From NCBI RefSeq assembly GCF_008831285.2, contig NC_045141.1, positions 16,230,106-16,294,105 on the forward strand: a stretch of 64,000 bases of DNA. Direction: 5' to 3'. Made by a program: the position numbers and the translations under genes. Below are positions 11,221 through 22,511 of this stretch, piece after piece (position 1 is the first letter of the stretch; each line of letters begins with the position of its first letter). The DNA is from Nymphaea colorata (lineage: Eukaryota; Streptophyta; Magnoliopsida; Nymphaeales; Nymphaeaceae). The notes below the pieces were generated by a model. That model ran no database searches. It saw nothing but the letters and a program-made list of their open reading frames with translations, and was not told the DNA's origin.

Positions 11221-13403
11221 TCATTGGTAGAGATGGGAAGGAAGTCGAGGGCGCAGCAGTGCATGTAAAGGCACGGCTTTAGGGATGAATAGCCCGATCT
11301 CTTCGCTCATGTCAACCGGACCATTTCCCGGTGCACGCCACTCGAACCCATGAAGCAAGCGAGCCAATACCAAGTGGATGAACTGGAGGGCCATCAACAA
11401 CCCTGGGCACGACCTTCGCCCGGAACCAAATGGCAGGAGCTCGAAACTTTGACCGTCCACCTTAACCTCCTTGTGGGTCGTCACGAACCTACCGGGCTTG
11501 AACTCTTCCGGGTCAGCCCACACCCTTGGATCCCTATGGACCTTCCACACATTCACGTACAGGTCTGTTCCTGCTGGTATGTTGTACCCAGCTATGTTGA
11601 CTGGCTCGGTCGAGTGGTGAGGGACTAGCAGCGGCGCTGGCGGATACAGGCGCAAGGTCTCCTTTACTATGGCCTGCAAGTATGAAAGCTTGCTTATATC
11701 TGATTCTTCCACCTGCCGCTCTGTGCCGACATGGAAGTCCAACTCGTCTTGGGCCTTCTTAAGCTCATGAGGATTGTTTAGCAGAAGGGAAAGAGCCCAT
11801 TCCAAGGTGTCTGAGGTGGTAGTGGTGCCTCCTGATACCATGGTCTGCCATTGAAAAAAGAATCAAGTCACTAGCTTGTCAACAGAGGACGGATATCTTC
11901 TTGAAATTAACGACCTAATGTTCCCATTTCTACATACTCGGGTTAGATTTGCTCCCTCCACTTCGATAAGTTTATTTTCTCTGATGAAGTTATTATATCT
12001 TTTCAACATCTAACATTTTTTATTCAATGTATATGTACTTCAAATCTTGTGTTTTGAGTACTAAAAATACAACATTTACTTATCTTCTCTACGTGTCCTA
12101 TCAGCGAAGAAGCCTTTTTCTCTTGAATCAAAATTCTGGAACTATTATTCCATCTAAGGGGGTGGAATTATGATTCTAAAATTTTAGAATCTTTCCATCT
12201 CTCTTTAGGACCCATGTCATGAAAATTTTTAATTCATCAATTTTAGTTCATGTTTTATCAAATACGTCGTTTCAATTATGGAATCAAAATTCTATACTAT
12301 GAAACACAAAGAGAAATTAGAACTGCAAACGTAATTCCAGTTCTAGTTTAAGGTGAAATTTTGTTTGTAGAATTTTAACCAAACACCCCCTTGTTAAATC
12401 GGCCATCCATGGTTTTGCTCTCATCGATAATTGAAAGAAAAGAATCGTAGCTCTAGCTAGGGATGTGAAAACTAGTGCTCACTAATGCTGTGGCCTTGAT
12501 AATGTTATCAGGAGGATGGAAGTCTGACAAATGCCCATCCTGCAGTTGTGAAATTAATACGTCTATAAAGTCTGGGTTGTTAATGGCTTCTCCAGAGTCT
12601 CTCCTTCTCCGGTGCTCCGCCACCCAGCCAGTTACGATCTTGTCTAATTTGTCGTTAGCCCTTTTCATGGCCCTCACATGGCTGCCCACATCCAGCCACT
12701 CAAGCCATGGAATGGCATCTGATACTGTAAAGATGCCAAACAGATGTGTGGTTTCCCCTAGTGCCTGCAAGAATTCCTTTCCTTCCCCATCTTCCTTGTT
12801 ACTGTCTTCCACAAAGTACCGTTTCCTCGCCACCATCCTCAGCACAATATTCATGGCCAGGAAGCGCAGCCGCTTCTGTAATTCCACCTCCCCTTCCTTT
12901 CTGCACTCTCTGTACAAACACTTTAAGAGGGAGTTCGTTTCTTCGTTTCTTATGTGTTTGAGCATTTCTAGTCGCCGACCCGACAGCAGCTCTTGGATGC
13001 AGATCTTGCGGATCTCCCTCCAATAGGCGCCATAAGGAGCAAAACCAATCATGGCATAGTTGTAACCGATGTACTTGGCATTGATTAGCGCCGGCCGGTC
13101 GGCGAAGGCCCGATCGTTACCGGTGAAGCACTCCTTTGCCAGCTCCGCGCTGCTCAGAACGAGCGTGCGCCGTCGGCCGAGTTGGAGGACGAACATGGGA
13201 CCATACTGATCAGAAAATGCAGCAAGAGTTCTATAAGTTGGCGTGCTTGAACCTGAGAAGAGATGGAGATGGCCCATCAGAGGTCGGCGCCCGGCTGGTT
13301 CCGGAGGTCCGCTGGTAACCTTCCTTGGCCATAGCTGGTAAATAAGAAGAAAGGCGATGAGCAATATTGCGGCGCCGTCTGCAAGTAGGTTCGTGGTGTC
13401 CAT
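11221..13403 (-). CDS. Cytochrome P450, CYP82 family, intact tandem copy B (514 aa)
   Basis: Exon 1 is 12483-13403 (307 codons, donor GTGAGC) and exon 2 is 11221-11844 (208 codons with stop, acceptor TGGCAG); they join in phase 0. The product starts MDTTNLLADG, two or three residues upstream of the start used by the sister copies, with a membrane anchor and GPPEPAGRR hinge, then KETLR, FKPGRF and the heme loop PFGSGRRSCPG with Cys453. All diagnostic P450 motifs are present except the I-helix acid: the segment reads SGGTTTTSDT, with Thr315 where family members carry Asp or Glu. Shared intron position, flanks and TATA box show that it arose by tandem duplication with copy A. Substrate unknown; likely specialised metabolism. 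Confidence 0.93.
12156..12392. mobile_element. MITE-like insertion in the intron of P450 copy B
   Basis: AAGGGGGTGGAATTATG on the left and the inverted CCAAACACCCCCTT on the right bound an AT-rich segment of about 237 bp with no coding frame. GGGGGTGTTTGG-like ends are typical of plant PIF/Harbinger-type (Tourist-like) MITEs. It is absent from the intron of copy A, so it probably inserted after the duplication. Confidence 0.5.
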
Positions 13404-13498
13404 GGTGATTCTGCTATGATGGCAAGGCAGTGATAATCATGGTGAGATATACCATAGGTCGGTACATGTCTGTAATTCATAAACCAAAGTAAATTTGT

Positions 13499-13508
13499 CT
13501 ATTTATAG
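13499..13508 (-). promoter_or_regulatory. TATA box of P450 copy B
   Basis: CTATAAATAG on the reverse strand, 96 bp upstream of the start codon at 13403, identical in sequence and distance to the copy A element at 6646-6655. Confidence 0.6.
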
Positions 13509-13509
13509 A

Positions 13510-15840
13510 CCAAAGTAGGTAGCATACGGCTCTTCTTTGTTGATGAGTCGATGATGCACATTTTTTAGGTGACAAGTGGAAATGTCTGTCTTGAAATGAG
13601 CTTCACAAGCGACACGTCCAGAATTGTTCATGCCTTTTTTTGTTTGAATGAAATGAGAGGTGAGTTAGATACCCTCCATGTAAGTTTCATGAGCAAAGAA
13701 GGCAAAGTTGGGTGGTTATAAGGGACTCCCCTTTTTGGTTTGAATGAAATGAGAGCAGAGTTAGTGCATAATTTTTTGTGTTACATATAACCAGCTTCCG
13801 ATCAAACTTGGCTGGAGAAGCACGTCGCAAATCAGTGAAGCTTGAGCTTATTTACTATTTTCTCCGAGAATAAATCAAGATCTATCAAGAATAGAAGGAT
13901 ATTTATGACTCCCATCAGAACCTAATAGATGACTTGGTTCGTGATCAATTTGAAGCCAAACCATTGGCTTGATCGTCACATCCCAGTGAATTGATTGAAT
14001 CTGTGGCAAACCAATTCACCTGATGACGTCGTTCGATTAGTTTTAATTACTGAGACTTAGAGAGAGAGAGAGAGAGAAGAACAAAGACAATTCGAGAGGG
14101 GGTCCTCGAACGCCCTCTCATTTTCCCCCCTTCACTCTTTTTCCTCTCGACTGCTCACAGTCTGCCGCTCTCTGTCCCTCTCAACTGCTCACCCTGGACA
14201 CCTTTCTTCGACCAGACGCAATGGCTTGCCGCAGTCACTTGAAGCCCCACTTTTTTTTTTCATTCCCTCTCTCTCACACTCTCTCCTTTTGTCTCCACTG
14301 ACCACTCCCCCATTTTCTGCTTTCCTATGTCCTCCTCCTCCTGTGCACCAACGAAGAGTGACAGACCTGCTCATCCTACCCTTTTGCCAGATGAGTGATA
14401 TTCCATGTTGGATACAAGACAGAAATCGGCCTTAACTGAAATAAATCGAAGCCGTCGCTCACAAATAGTGTAAAACTGAAGAACCGTTCTCAAACCCTAA
14501 ACGCAATGAATCTTTAGAAAAAACGCAGACAAAAATGTTTTCAAAGCAGACAGAATAAACACATGAGCGAGAGAGGGAGCGAATACCTAAAGTTGTTCTT
14601 TACAACTGAGATAATAGTCGCTTTTAGTCCAGAGGGCAGTGAGTGAGGTCGTCGGTGAGCAGCTGGGAGGGACGAAGAGGACGAGGAAGGTGGCAGTCGG
14701 GAGAGAAGCAGAGTGAGTGAGTGGGCGAGAAACGAGCCGATTCCTCCCGCAGCTTCACCATTCAGAATAACACAAAGTGTATGGAGGCCGACACGCTTAC
14801 TTGGAAAGTCATACGTCCTTATCTTCTACCACGCCACCGCCAGAAACTAAAAAGGAAGACACGTTCCAATAATTGGTGGGAAATACTTTTCCAACCTAAT
14901 TATTGGCATATGGACAAACTTTTCTAAGGTCCACTGGACCTCTCTCCGAACCTGGTCATGTACATTTTATAATAGGTGCATGAATTTTTTAGTGTCAGTT
15001 TGGTTAATGATTGAATACCTTTAATTCATATTTAAAAATTATAAAAATAAAAATAAAAAGTAAAAAAAACAATACTTCTTTTTAATAAATTATCAAATGT
15101 CTTTATTTTTTAATAAATTATCAAATGTTTTTTTTTCTTTTTTGTGTGTTGTGTGCATGACATACCAAACTTTTGGAACAACTTTTTTTCACTCCTGAAC
15201 TCAATCCCTTGATGTGGCGGATCTCAACTCGTTCCTATTAGTTTTGGCTTCAACCTCAAAAGACCAGGAACCAAGACAATCATCCCATTAATGAAACCTT
15301 TTATAAGCTTTTGAAGATTACTTACAATCTTTAATACGATACTATACATTTTAGGCGTTACAATCCACCCCTTTAAGGCACACGCACATGTAGAACCCTA
15401 GGTTTGAGTGTTGAAACCGGACTTGATGCCACTGTAACAGCTAGACCCACTCCTGAAAAACTGTCTCTGTGATGCAAATGTTTGCTTTGGAATAATGTAT
15501 GTAAGACTCAAACAGCCATTCAGAAACTTTTTTTCACAAATATGAACCCTTTCGTGATACGAAAAAAAAAACCCTTCAAACTACTTTTCGGGTAGGCAGG
15601 ATGTTGTCAATCTATGCACTTAAAAAAGACACCAAAGCCCCCATTTCCTCACCCTTTATTTTTCTTGTCTTTAGGGCATTGGATTGCATTATGACCTAAG
15701 TAATCTACGGTACATCTTTTAACTTGGGTGTGCAATCCAATTTAAGTGACATGCACTATACACGCCTGTTTACCCCGACTCGCTATGCTATGCCCTTTAA
15801 CGCATGTTAAACTCTATTCTTTTAACTTAAAATAATTGGA

Positions 15841-15933
<93 letters not shown>

Positions 15934-17700
15934 GGCATTGTTCCATAACAGCCGCCATAAATTAGTCATGTTCAAGTGCCCCTCAAAATTTTAAATTTAA
16001 TTTATTAAACCTTTAGTCACAAATTTTGTACTCCGTCACTACGGACAGCCCAATCTAGCTTGGCAAACAAGCAGTCGTTTATACCTATTTAAATTAGTTT
16101 TATGTGGCTCCCCAACTACATATGGCACAATCTTGGTAATAGAGAAGTTAACTATCTAAATCAGTTTCATAAAATAATTCCTAGTGTGATTAGCATTGGT
16201 CGGAATTGATCTATTTGAATCCAATTAACTGCAAAGAATTGGTAAGTGCCACTTTTCAGTTTTAATTTTTTTGTTGGATTTCAAATTAGTTTTTTACATA
16301 TTGGTTGATTTTCTATAAGAAAAATATTTTTTTTATAATTTTTTGCTGTTTCACAACCGAATAGCTCAATTAGGGAGTCGGCAATGTTCACCAAATTGAC
16401 CGCTTTGTCTATTCGATGTCACAAACTCATTTTGCTTCAACTTTTCCCATTAAATCAACCAATTTGCGTAGTTAGACATAGAAAAACACTTTCTGGATCT
16501 GATTAATTCACTTAGTAATCATGTCCACACATCCATCAGAACCAAATTTTTGTCCAACTTAGACCACAACCAACTCTTAATTAGCTGCACCATATCTAAT
16601 TCTTTCGGATTTTCATAAAATTCAAAATTTTCTTTGATTTTTTTCGGAAATGTCTTTTAAATGGGTAAAAACATATAAATATTTGATGTTAAAATTTGTA
16701 AAAAAAAAAAAGTTAGCAAAAAAACATTTTTTAATTCCGGTAATGTCCAAAAATTGTGGGTACACGCGCTTTTAGGTCACATCGAACACGTCAAATATCT
16801 AGCTGTTTAAAATTGTCATTTTGTATAAGTTTAATTGATGTCATATGAGGGAAAAAATTCTTAGAAAAATGTGGTTTTAAACGAGTAGTTCAAGCCAGAT
16901 CCATTGTCATCTTGAAACTGTGGTCCATTTATTGGATATCCGTGTTTCAAACACAAGTGGAATTCCGTTCTCCGTGGGAAAGCGCCTTGAAGGTTGAATC
17001 CAAAAGTCAAGCTTCAGATCATATCGTCCGCCGTGTACAAAAATGTTACTCGGATTTCTCTTTTTGTTTTTCTTCATATGAAATTTTCTCTGCCTCCAAA
17101 ATTAGAAGCAGATACTGCTAAAGAAAAAAAGTTTAGCTGGGAAAAAACCAACGCATATGCATATACTGGGAGAGAAGGAGCAGATTCTTCTAATGTGTTT
17201 GATAGCTTCGAATATACGTAAGATCATCTATTTAGGGAATTTGAATCATAAATTAAAATCCTGCCATGCTCATACTTGAAGTTGTGTTTGTTTCACTGCA
17301 AAGATCATTAGGATCTCAGATTTTTAGGATCTCAAATCCATAGATTTAAGGTCAGACTCTGTTTGTGCAACAAGATGGTATAGCAAAAATAATTTTAGAT
17401 TTAATTTTTTTTATTTAACAAAGAAAGAGAAAATCAGCTTGATAAAATCTTTATATAAATTCATTACAATTCAAAAAATCCAAGTATCGCCTCATAAAAG
17501 ATCTCCTCCGAATAGATTTTTGCAGATATTCCCAAGGAAGAAAGGAGGAAAGCGAACCATGATATTTCCAGCATCCACGACGTGGAAAAATCAAAGCAAG
17601 ATTTCTGGCGGAAACCTGGAATGAAAATGAAGCAAACACAAGAAACAAAACGGCACCGGGCGCCCACAACCACGAGCCGACGTCCGTCACAAACAGGGTG
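13510..17700. other. Gene-free spacer with simple repeats
   Basis: Up to about 13860 this is P450 5' flank. A short GA run lies at about 14055-14080, followed by a CT-rich tract to about 14350. A long (TA)n run passing into (GT)n covers 15842-15933. The remainder is AT-rich; open frames near 14189-14435 and 16912-17221 are low in complexity or lack splice and promoter support. No gene can be supported. Confidence 0.5.
15842..15933. repeat. (TA)n(GT)n microsatellite
   Basis: About 36 TA units followed by about 9 GT units without interruption. Confidence 0.95.
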
Positions 17701-17735
17701 GTGGTTTCCGGGAAACAGGGTGGTTTCAAAACTCC

Positions 17736-17743
17736 TTTATAAG
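17736..17743 (+). promoter_or_regulatory. TATA box upstream of the small gene at 17839
   Basis: TTTATAAG lies 96 bp upstream of an ATG in a purine-rich context. A perfect palindrome GTTTCCGGGAAAC sits at 17704-17716, and AAACAGGGTGGT occurs twice around it. This is consistent with a short-leader promoter, but direct evidence of transcription is lacking. Confidence 0.45.
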
Positions 17744-17838
17744 CTCCACCTCTCCCAGCCTTCCATTCACCAAAGGGAAGCAAAGGACAGCCAATTTTTT
17801 CATCCATCTAGCTCTCGAAGATCAGAAGAAGAGGAAAG

Positions 17839-18051
17839 ATGTCCAACTTGGTAGGCATGTGGGGCAACGAGTTCACCAAGCTTCGCGAGAAAAGCCGGCG
17901 AATGGCCGTCGGCGGCGGCCGGGACACCGCCTCGGAATCAAGTCCAGCCCAAGGAGAGGAATCAGCACGAAAGAAGCCCATGAAGAAGTTGGAGAAGAGC
18001 ATCTCTCAGGCCACTTTGGGCATCCTCTTGGATGCCTTCGCCCCGTTGTGA
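17839..18051 (+). CDS. Possible small unrecognised protein (70 aa)
   Basis: A single-exon frame starts ATGTCCAACTTGG and ends at a TGA at 18049-18051. It is richer in G+C than the DNA around it. The product begins MSNLVGMWGNEFTKLREKSR, has a basic and Gly/Ser/Glu-rich middle (GGGRD, then RKKPMKKLEKS), and ends in a short hydrophobic segment LGILLDAFAPL. There is no signal peptide or membrane helix. A TATA-like element 96 bp upstream and a leader without upstream ATGs support a real short gene. I do not recognise the family. An overlapping plus-strand frame (17859-18077) and minus-strand frames are judged chance. Confidence 0.5.
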   Translation: MSNLVGMWGNEFTKLREKSRRMAVGGGRDTASESSPAQGEESARKKPMKKLEKSISQATLGILLDAFAPL

Positions 18052-18885
18052 TCCGACCAAGGCCTCCTCCTCTATAGGCTGACGGCGAAAAGTAGAGCGC
18101 GTATTATAAGCTAGTAGGCGTTCCTTAATTTCAATGTAAGGAGTTGTATATATTGTAATTTTCGATTTTAATGGCATATAGAAATCGTTGTGCTTGCTCG
18201 GGAAGATTGATCGGCCTTATGGCTGAACTGATCTTACTGTTGAATTTCTCGGTTCGAGGTAACAAATCTATCAAAAGCATGGCAGATCTTTGTTCGGATG
18301 ATGAAGCAGACCAGTTAATGACTAGCTAGTTTTCCATTCCACCGGAATCGGAAGATTTAATTGCGGTTTTAGGAAGAATGGCTTTGCTAAATTCTCGTCT
18401 TGTGTGAATTTGCCCTTGTTCTTTTAATTCAAAAAATTCAGCTTATCGACCTTTCGAATTGGAAGCCACTGGACTCGAAGGATGATTTCCAGAAGCCCGT
18501 TTCTAAAGACCCTGGTAAATTTGCGTTCCAAAATGGGAGGAGGTTCAAGAAATCCGGCGTCTGCAATCGGCCTCTTTTGTTTCGATCCCCCAAATCCGCT
18601 GATCTTCAACTTAGCCTTCAGTTTTTTGGAGTTGAAAGAGAAGAAATTCTTGTGTTTCATTGATTGATTGGAATACGCGGCTTACTTCGATCGATTCACC
18701 ATATGAGGGAAATTTTCGTGAAATTTCTCCTGAAATGAGAACGAGGCAGATTGGACTTGGAGATCGTTCCGTCTTGGCCAGAAATCGAAGGGGTTTTTTA
18801 CGTCAAGAATTGTGCAAGCTCCATCCAAGATATTCCTAAAACACCAAACCAGAAGAAACCTTGTGGGCATCCGGCCTTATAAGGA
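18052..18885. other. Probable 3' region of the small gene and gene-free DNA
   Basis: The DNA just after 18051 may be the 3' UTR of the small gene. Two frames of 60-87 codons at 18400-18667 overlap one another on both strands without promoter or family motifs and are not annotated. Confidence 0.35.
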
Positions 18886-18887
18886 GT

Positions 18888-19147
18888 TGGACCCAGGTCA
18901 GTCTCAGGATCGGGTCGATGTCCGGATTCGTTCGATTAAATTAAAAATATATTTTAATATAAAATAATATATAAATATAATTAATCGTAATAAACATTAT
19001 ATATATATATAATATTAAAAAAATATGGAGCCCACCTAGGCTTATCGGGTCAATCGGGCCGACTTGATAAATTATCGGGTCAGCCCGTTGTCCTTTTTTT
19101 CAAGCCCGAACCCAAATTGGGTTGGGTACCTGCCTGGTCCCCAACCT
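18888..19147. mobile_element. MITE-like element with GGGTC-rich inverted ends (family M2)
   Basis: The left end GGAGTTGGACCCAGGTCAG and the reverse complement of the right end (GGTTGGGGACCAGGCAGG) form imperfect terminal inverted repeats. The core is AT-rich, and CGGGTCAATCGGGCCGAC motifs lie near the right end. The element resembles 1390-1690 in opposite orientation. No protein is encoded. Confidence 0.5.
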
Positions 19148-19149
19148 TA

Positions 19150-20980
19150 GCGTGAATCATCACCTTACCAACGAAATATGAAATTAGAAAATGTTCAGAA
19201 CTGGTAATCTAGTCTGTAGTCATACCCAGATCCGAATTCCGTGGTGGACTGGAAACATGCTAAAGAATCCATATATATTGAATTAGACAATTCGGTATCC
19301 TTAATTCTTAACACTCAATTGGTTGGATCATGGTTGCAATAGTCAATCGAGTATCTGTGATACTCAGTTGGGTTAGAGTGAGCGGGAGGATTACGACCCA
19401 CCATTTGAAAGGAGTCTGAGGGCTCATCCACTTTCCAAGAGGTCATTTGGTAGGAAAAATATTTAGGAAATGTTCAATGAATCTGCCTTAAATATTGGGG
19501 CAGGTTCATGAAATAATAGTTTTAATAGTGTTTCATAAACATGCAACAATATTTAGGTCAATTTTATTGGATACTCTCTGAGTATCGATCTCTTAACAAA
19601 TGGAATAGTTTGTGAGCTCTTAAACAACTCTTAAAAATTAGCCACTCAACATGAACGACCTGCCTTGTTCGTAAGTGTAAAAACTGTTCTGAACCGAAGT
19701 CCTTGGAGCTTCAACAACGTCCTGATGTGGTACAAGACATCACAAAGTAGCTAAGAACAGTTGTAACCTGAATACTGCAGCTGTTGTGCATCTTTTTTCC
19801 CACAGACTAGTCGATTTTGGATCATTCATTTATTTTTGAATGATTGTTTTTTTATTCGATTCACAAACCGATTTTTGTAACATTGCATTCGATCGTTCAT
19901 CACTTTTGACAGGCACCCCCATCTGGTCCTCTGCTAATGGACTACAATGGCTGAAGCCGCTCAGAATCAACCAGTTTTGGTCGAAAGAAATTGTATTAAT
20001 AATACCAAAAACTGTGACAAGAAGTCTCAAGATACATTTTGATCAAACTCCCAATTGAGAAACATAAAAGCGGGGTTTATCATCCATTTTAACTGTATGA
20101 AAAAAAAAAATAGTAGTATTACAGAATAGATAATATAAAAACAGATATATACACACACACGCGGTCCAGTTAAGAATCGAATCTCAATTTCCTCAAATGG
20201 CCCAAGATAAGTAGTGTCAAACATGAATCAGACAGGCTCTCTCGACGATCTAGTTTAACCAGCTATGCTATGCGCTTTGATGCCCATAGATCCTCAAAGG
20301 CACGATGGACCTGAGATCAAACTCACCTCTTTTATTCTTACAAAATATAGCATTGTTTTTAGGTTTCACCTAATATCTTCAGTTTGGTAAAGTCAAAGCC
20401 ATGAATTTCGGTGTGAACTTTTTTTGTAACAACGTTCATGTTGGTATATTGCCCCAAGTGGGAAGAGGGTTTTAGCTCTCATTCGAATGATAGAATGAAA
20501 TAATACTTGTCTAACTTATCAGAAACAATTGTGTTACATCAAAGTATTTAAAACCCTTTAGGCTTCAAACAGCTTATCCTTATGGATGGACATGTTGCTT
20601 CATAATTTCCATGGAATTTCAAATTGACTTCCTCAACATTTTCTTGTTAGGGTTTCACTAGCGAGAGAGAGAGAGAGAGAGAGAGAAATTTCAATACCCA
20701 TCAGCCATTCAAAAATGAGTTCCCAGTAGTGACCAGGAGGATTCAAATATATGTTCCAACGAGTAATCAGACTTCGATTGATTACATGTGGAACTGATCT
20801 GCACATAGCTTTGTTTCTCTTTCGTTCCAACTTGAATCTGTGCATGAGACTGACTTGGGTAGAACAACGATGCCCGGTCCGACGATGGACAATTCAATTA
20901 CATGGACCTGTTATGACGAATTCGGTCCGTTTAAAGTCTCCAAACAAAATCCTACTCGGAACAGCCACATTATTTCCTGG
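19150..20980. other. Gene-free spacer
   Basis: A GA microsatellite lies at about 20662-20688. Frames at 19830-20224 overlap on both strands and show no family motif. Nothing else could be supported. Confidence 0.4.
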
Positions 20981-20989
20981 ATGCAGATA

Positions 20990-21246
20990 CAAAGGTGGTG
21001 TCGGTCCATTTTCAAGTAATGCGTGGGATGCATTTGGATCCGAGACGGCCCAAGAATTCCAGGTCTCGTCCGCACCCCGACAACTCAAGGATTCCGATGT
21101 CCGAAGCCCCAACAAAATCCTTGTGTGCTGCCCCTTCCTTACCCTCATCAGCTCAGTGGGACTTCTCGAGACATTTCCCTTCCCCTGCTCCTCCTGCTCC
21201 GTCTCCTATTTTTCATCTTCTCTCGTTCTCCCATACCTTCACCAAG
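20990..21246 (+). other. Likely 5'UTR exon of the CPP1-like gene
   Basis: A pyrimidine-rich, GC-richer stretch ends in the good splice donor CCAAG|GTCAGT at 21246/21247. The next coding exon (from 22512) has a plausible acceptor just upstream (TTTGTCAATGCAG, ending at 22485) and an in-frame TGA right after it, so the start codon must be the ATG at 22512 and this exon would be untranslated. The transcription start is not determined. Confidence 0.45.
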
Positions 21247-22511
21247 GTCAGTTCGCTTCTCTTCCCCTTTAAACTTTTTGATGGGTTGTAATATTTTCCT
21301 TCATTTCGCTCTGCCATCTTTCTTCTTTGTGTTTTCTGGTTTCCTACCGTGCGTGCGCGCGCGTGTGTGTGTGCTGGGAAAAGAATGTGCATGGTTTTTC
21401 TTTCATTCTCAGTGTTTCTGCTTCAATTTCTTGTAGTTCTTGCACGCTACATGGATAAACGGGTTTTGAAGCTTAACTAGTAGGTGCTACTCTCTCATTT
21501 TGGCTTTTGTTTTGGTTTTTCCGTTTGTGCTGGGGAAAGAGAGCTGGCTCAGTTTGTGGGGTATATTTTCAGGCACCCTAATTGTTTGTGAAACATTGAC
21601 GTCATAACTACCATGGTGCCGTATAGATTATTAGCCGTTTCTTGGTTTGGATTTTTTAGTTGCCGGATTTTAGGTCATATGTTCGTCCATGGACTAATAT
21701 GTTCACGCTGTTCTAATGTGGCGTAGATTGAATAAGCTGACGAACACCACCAAAAGAGAATCACGGAATATGAACTTTTTTTCCCTAATCAAATGCTAAA
21801 CAGGTGGGAGAAATTTTTTCTGTCATGTTAGTAGTTCAAACTTTAACGTCAATATCCAATCAAGTCCATGAGGTTCACTTGAATAGTCTTTAACTTTAGT
21901 TAGGGCAGGTTCAGCCGTTCAGGCAACGTTAGCATTGCAGAGCTCGCTTGCAACAACTGCAAATTATTTTCTGATGGTTGTCTCACGATACTTTTGTGTC
22001 CCTGGACCTGTATTTATCAACATCAGATACTGATCGTGGTCAAAATTTTTCTGCCTATGTGAAAATGAAAAGAAAAAGATGATACTCGTGGCCTCATGGT
22101 TCTCTCTCCTTGTAAAGAAAAGAAGAGTATAACGTTGCCTATTCAGCTAGCAGGTTCGCCAATATTGGCTGTGACCTATCTGGCGCTTGTGGTTAATGCT
22201 TGGCCAACTTAAATGCATCATATTTCTGTCCAACTGCGTCTTCATTTTTTATAAGAAATTTTAGATGGTTTGATTTGCAATTTTTTTTTGTGGCTCTTTC
22301 TTCCTCGTGTTTTTTATAAATATTTAGCGAGCTGCACCTGTAATGTTTGTAAAGAATCCTGATGATTTTGTTTCCCATGGAAGTGATGCTGTTAGTGTTT
22401 GTTGTTTAACGACTTATTTATAATTTTATATAGTAGAAGCATGCTGAATCTGCAAATTCCGTATTTTGTCAATGCAGATGAGGCCCTTTCTGGTGTAGGA
22501 CAAGTCTTGTT

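Noticed and set aside
12475..13026. 183-codon plus-strand frame antisense to P450 exon 1
   Set aside because: It is the mirror of a conserved coding exon; similar antisense frames occur at 5817-6391 for the same reason.
21098..21290. MSEAPTKSLC... frame as N-terminal coding exon of the CPP1-like gene
   Set aside because: The next exon starts with an in-frame TGA in the needed frame and no alternative acceptor gives the right phase, so this exon is treated as 5'UTR.
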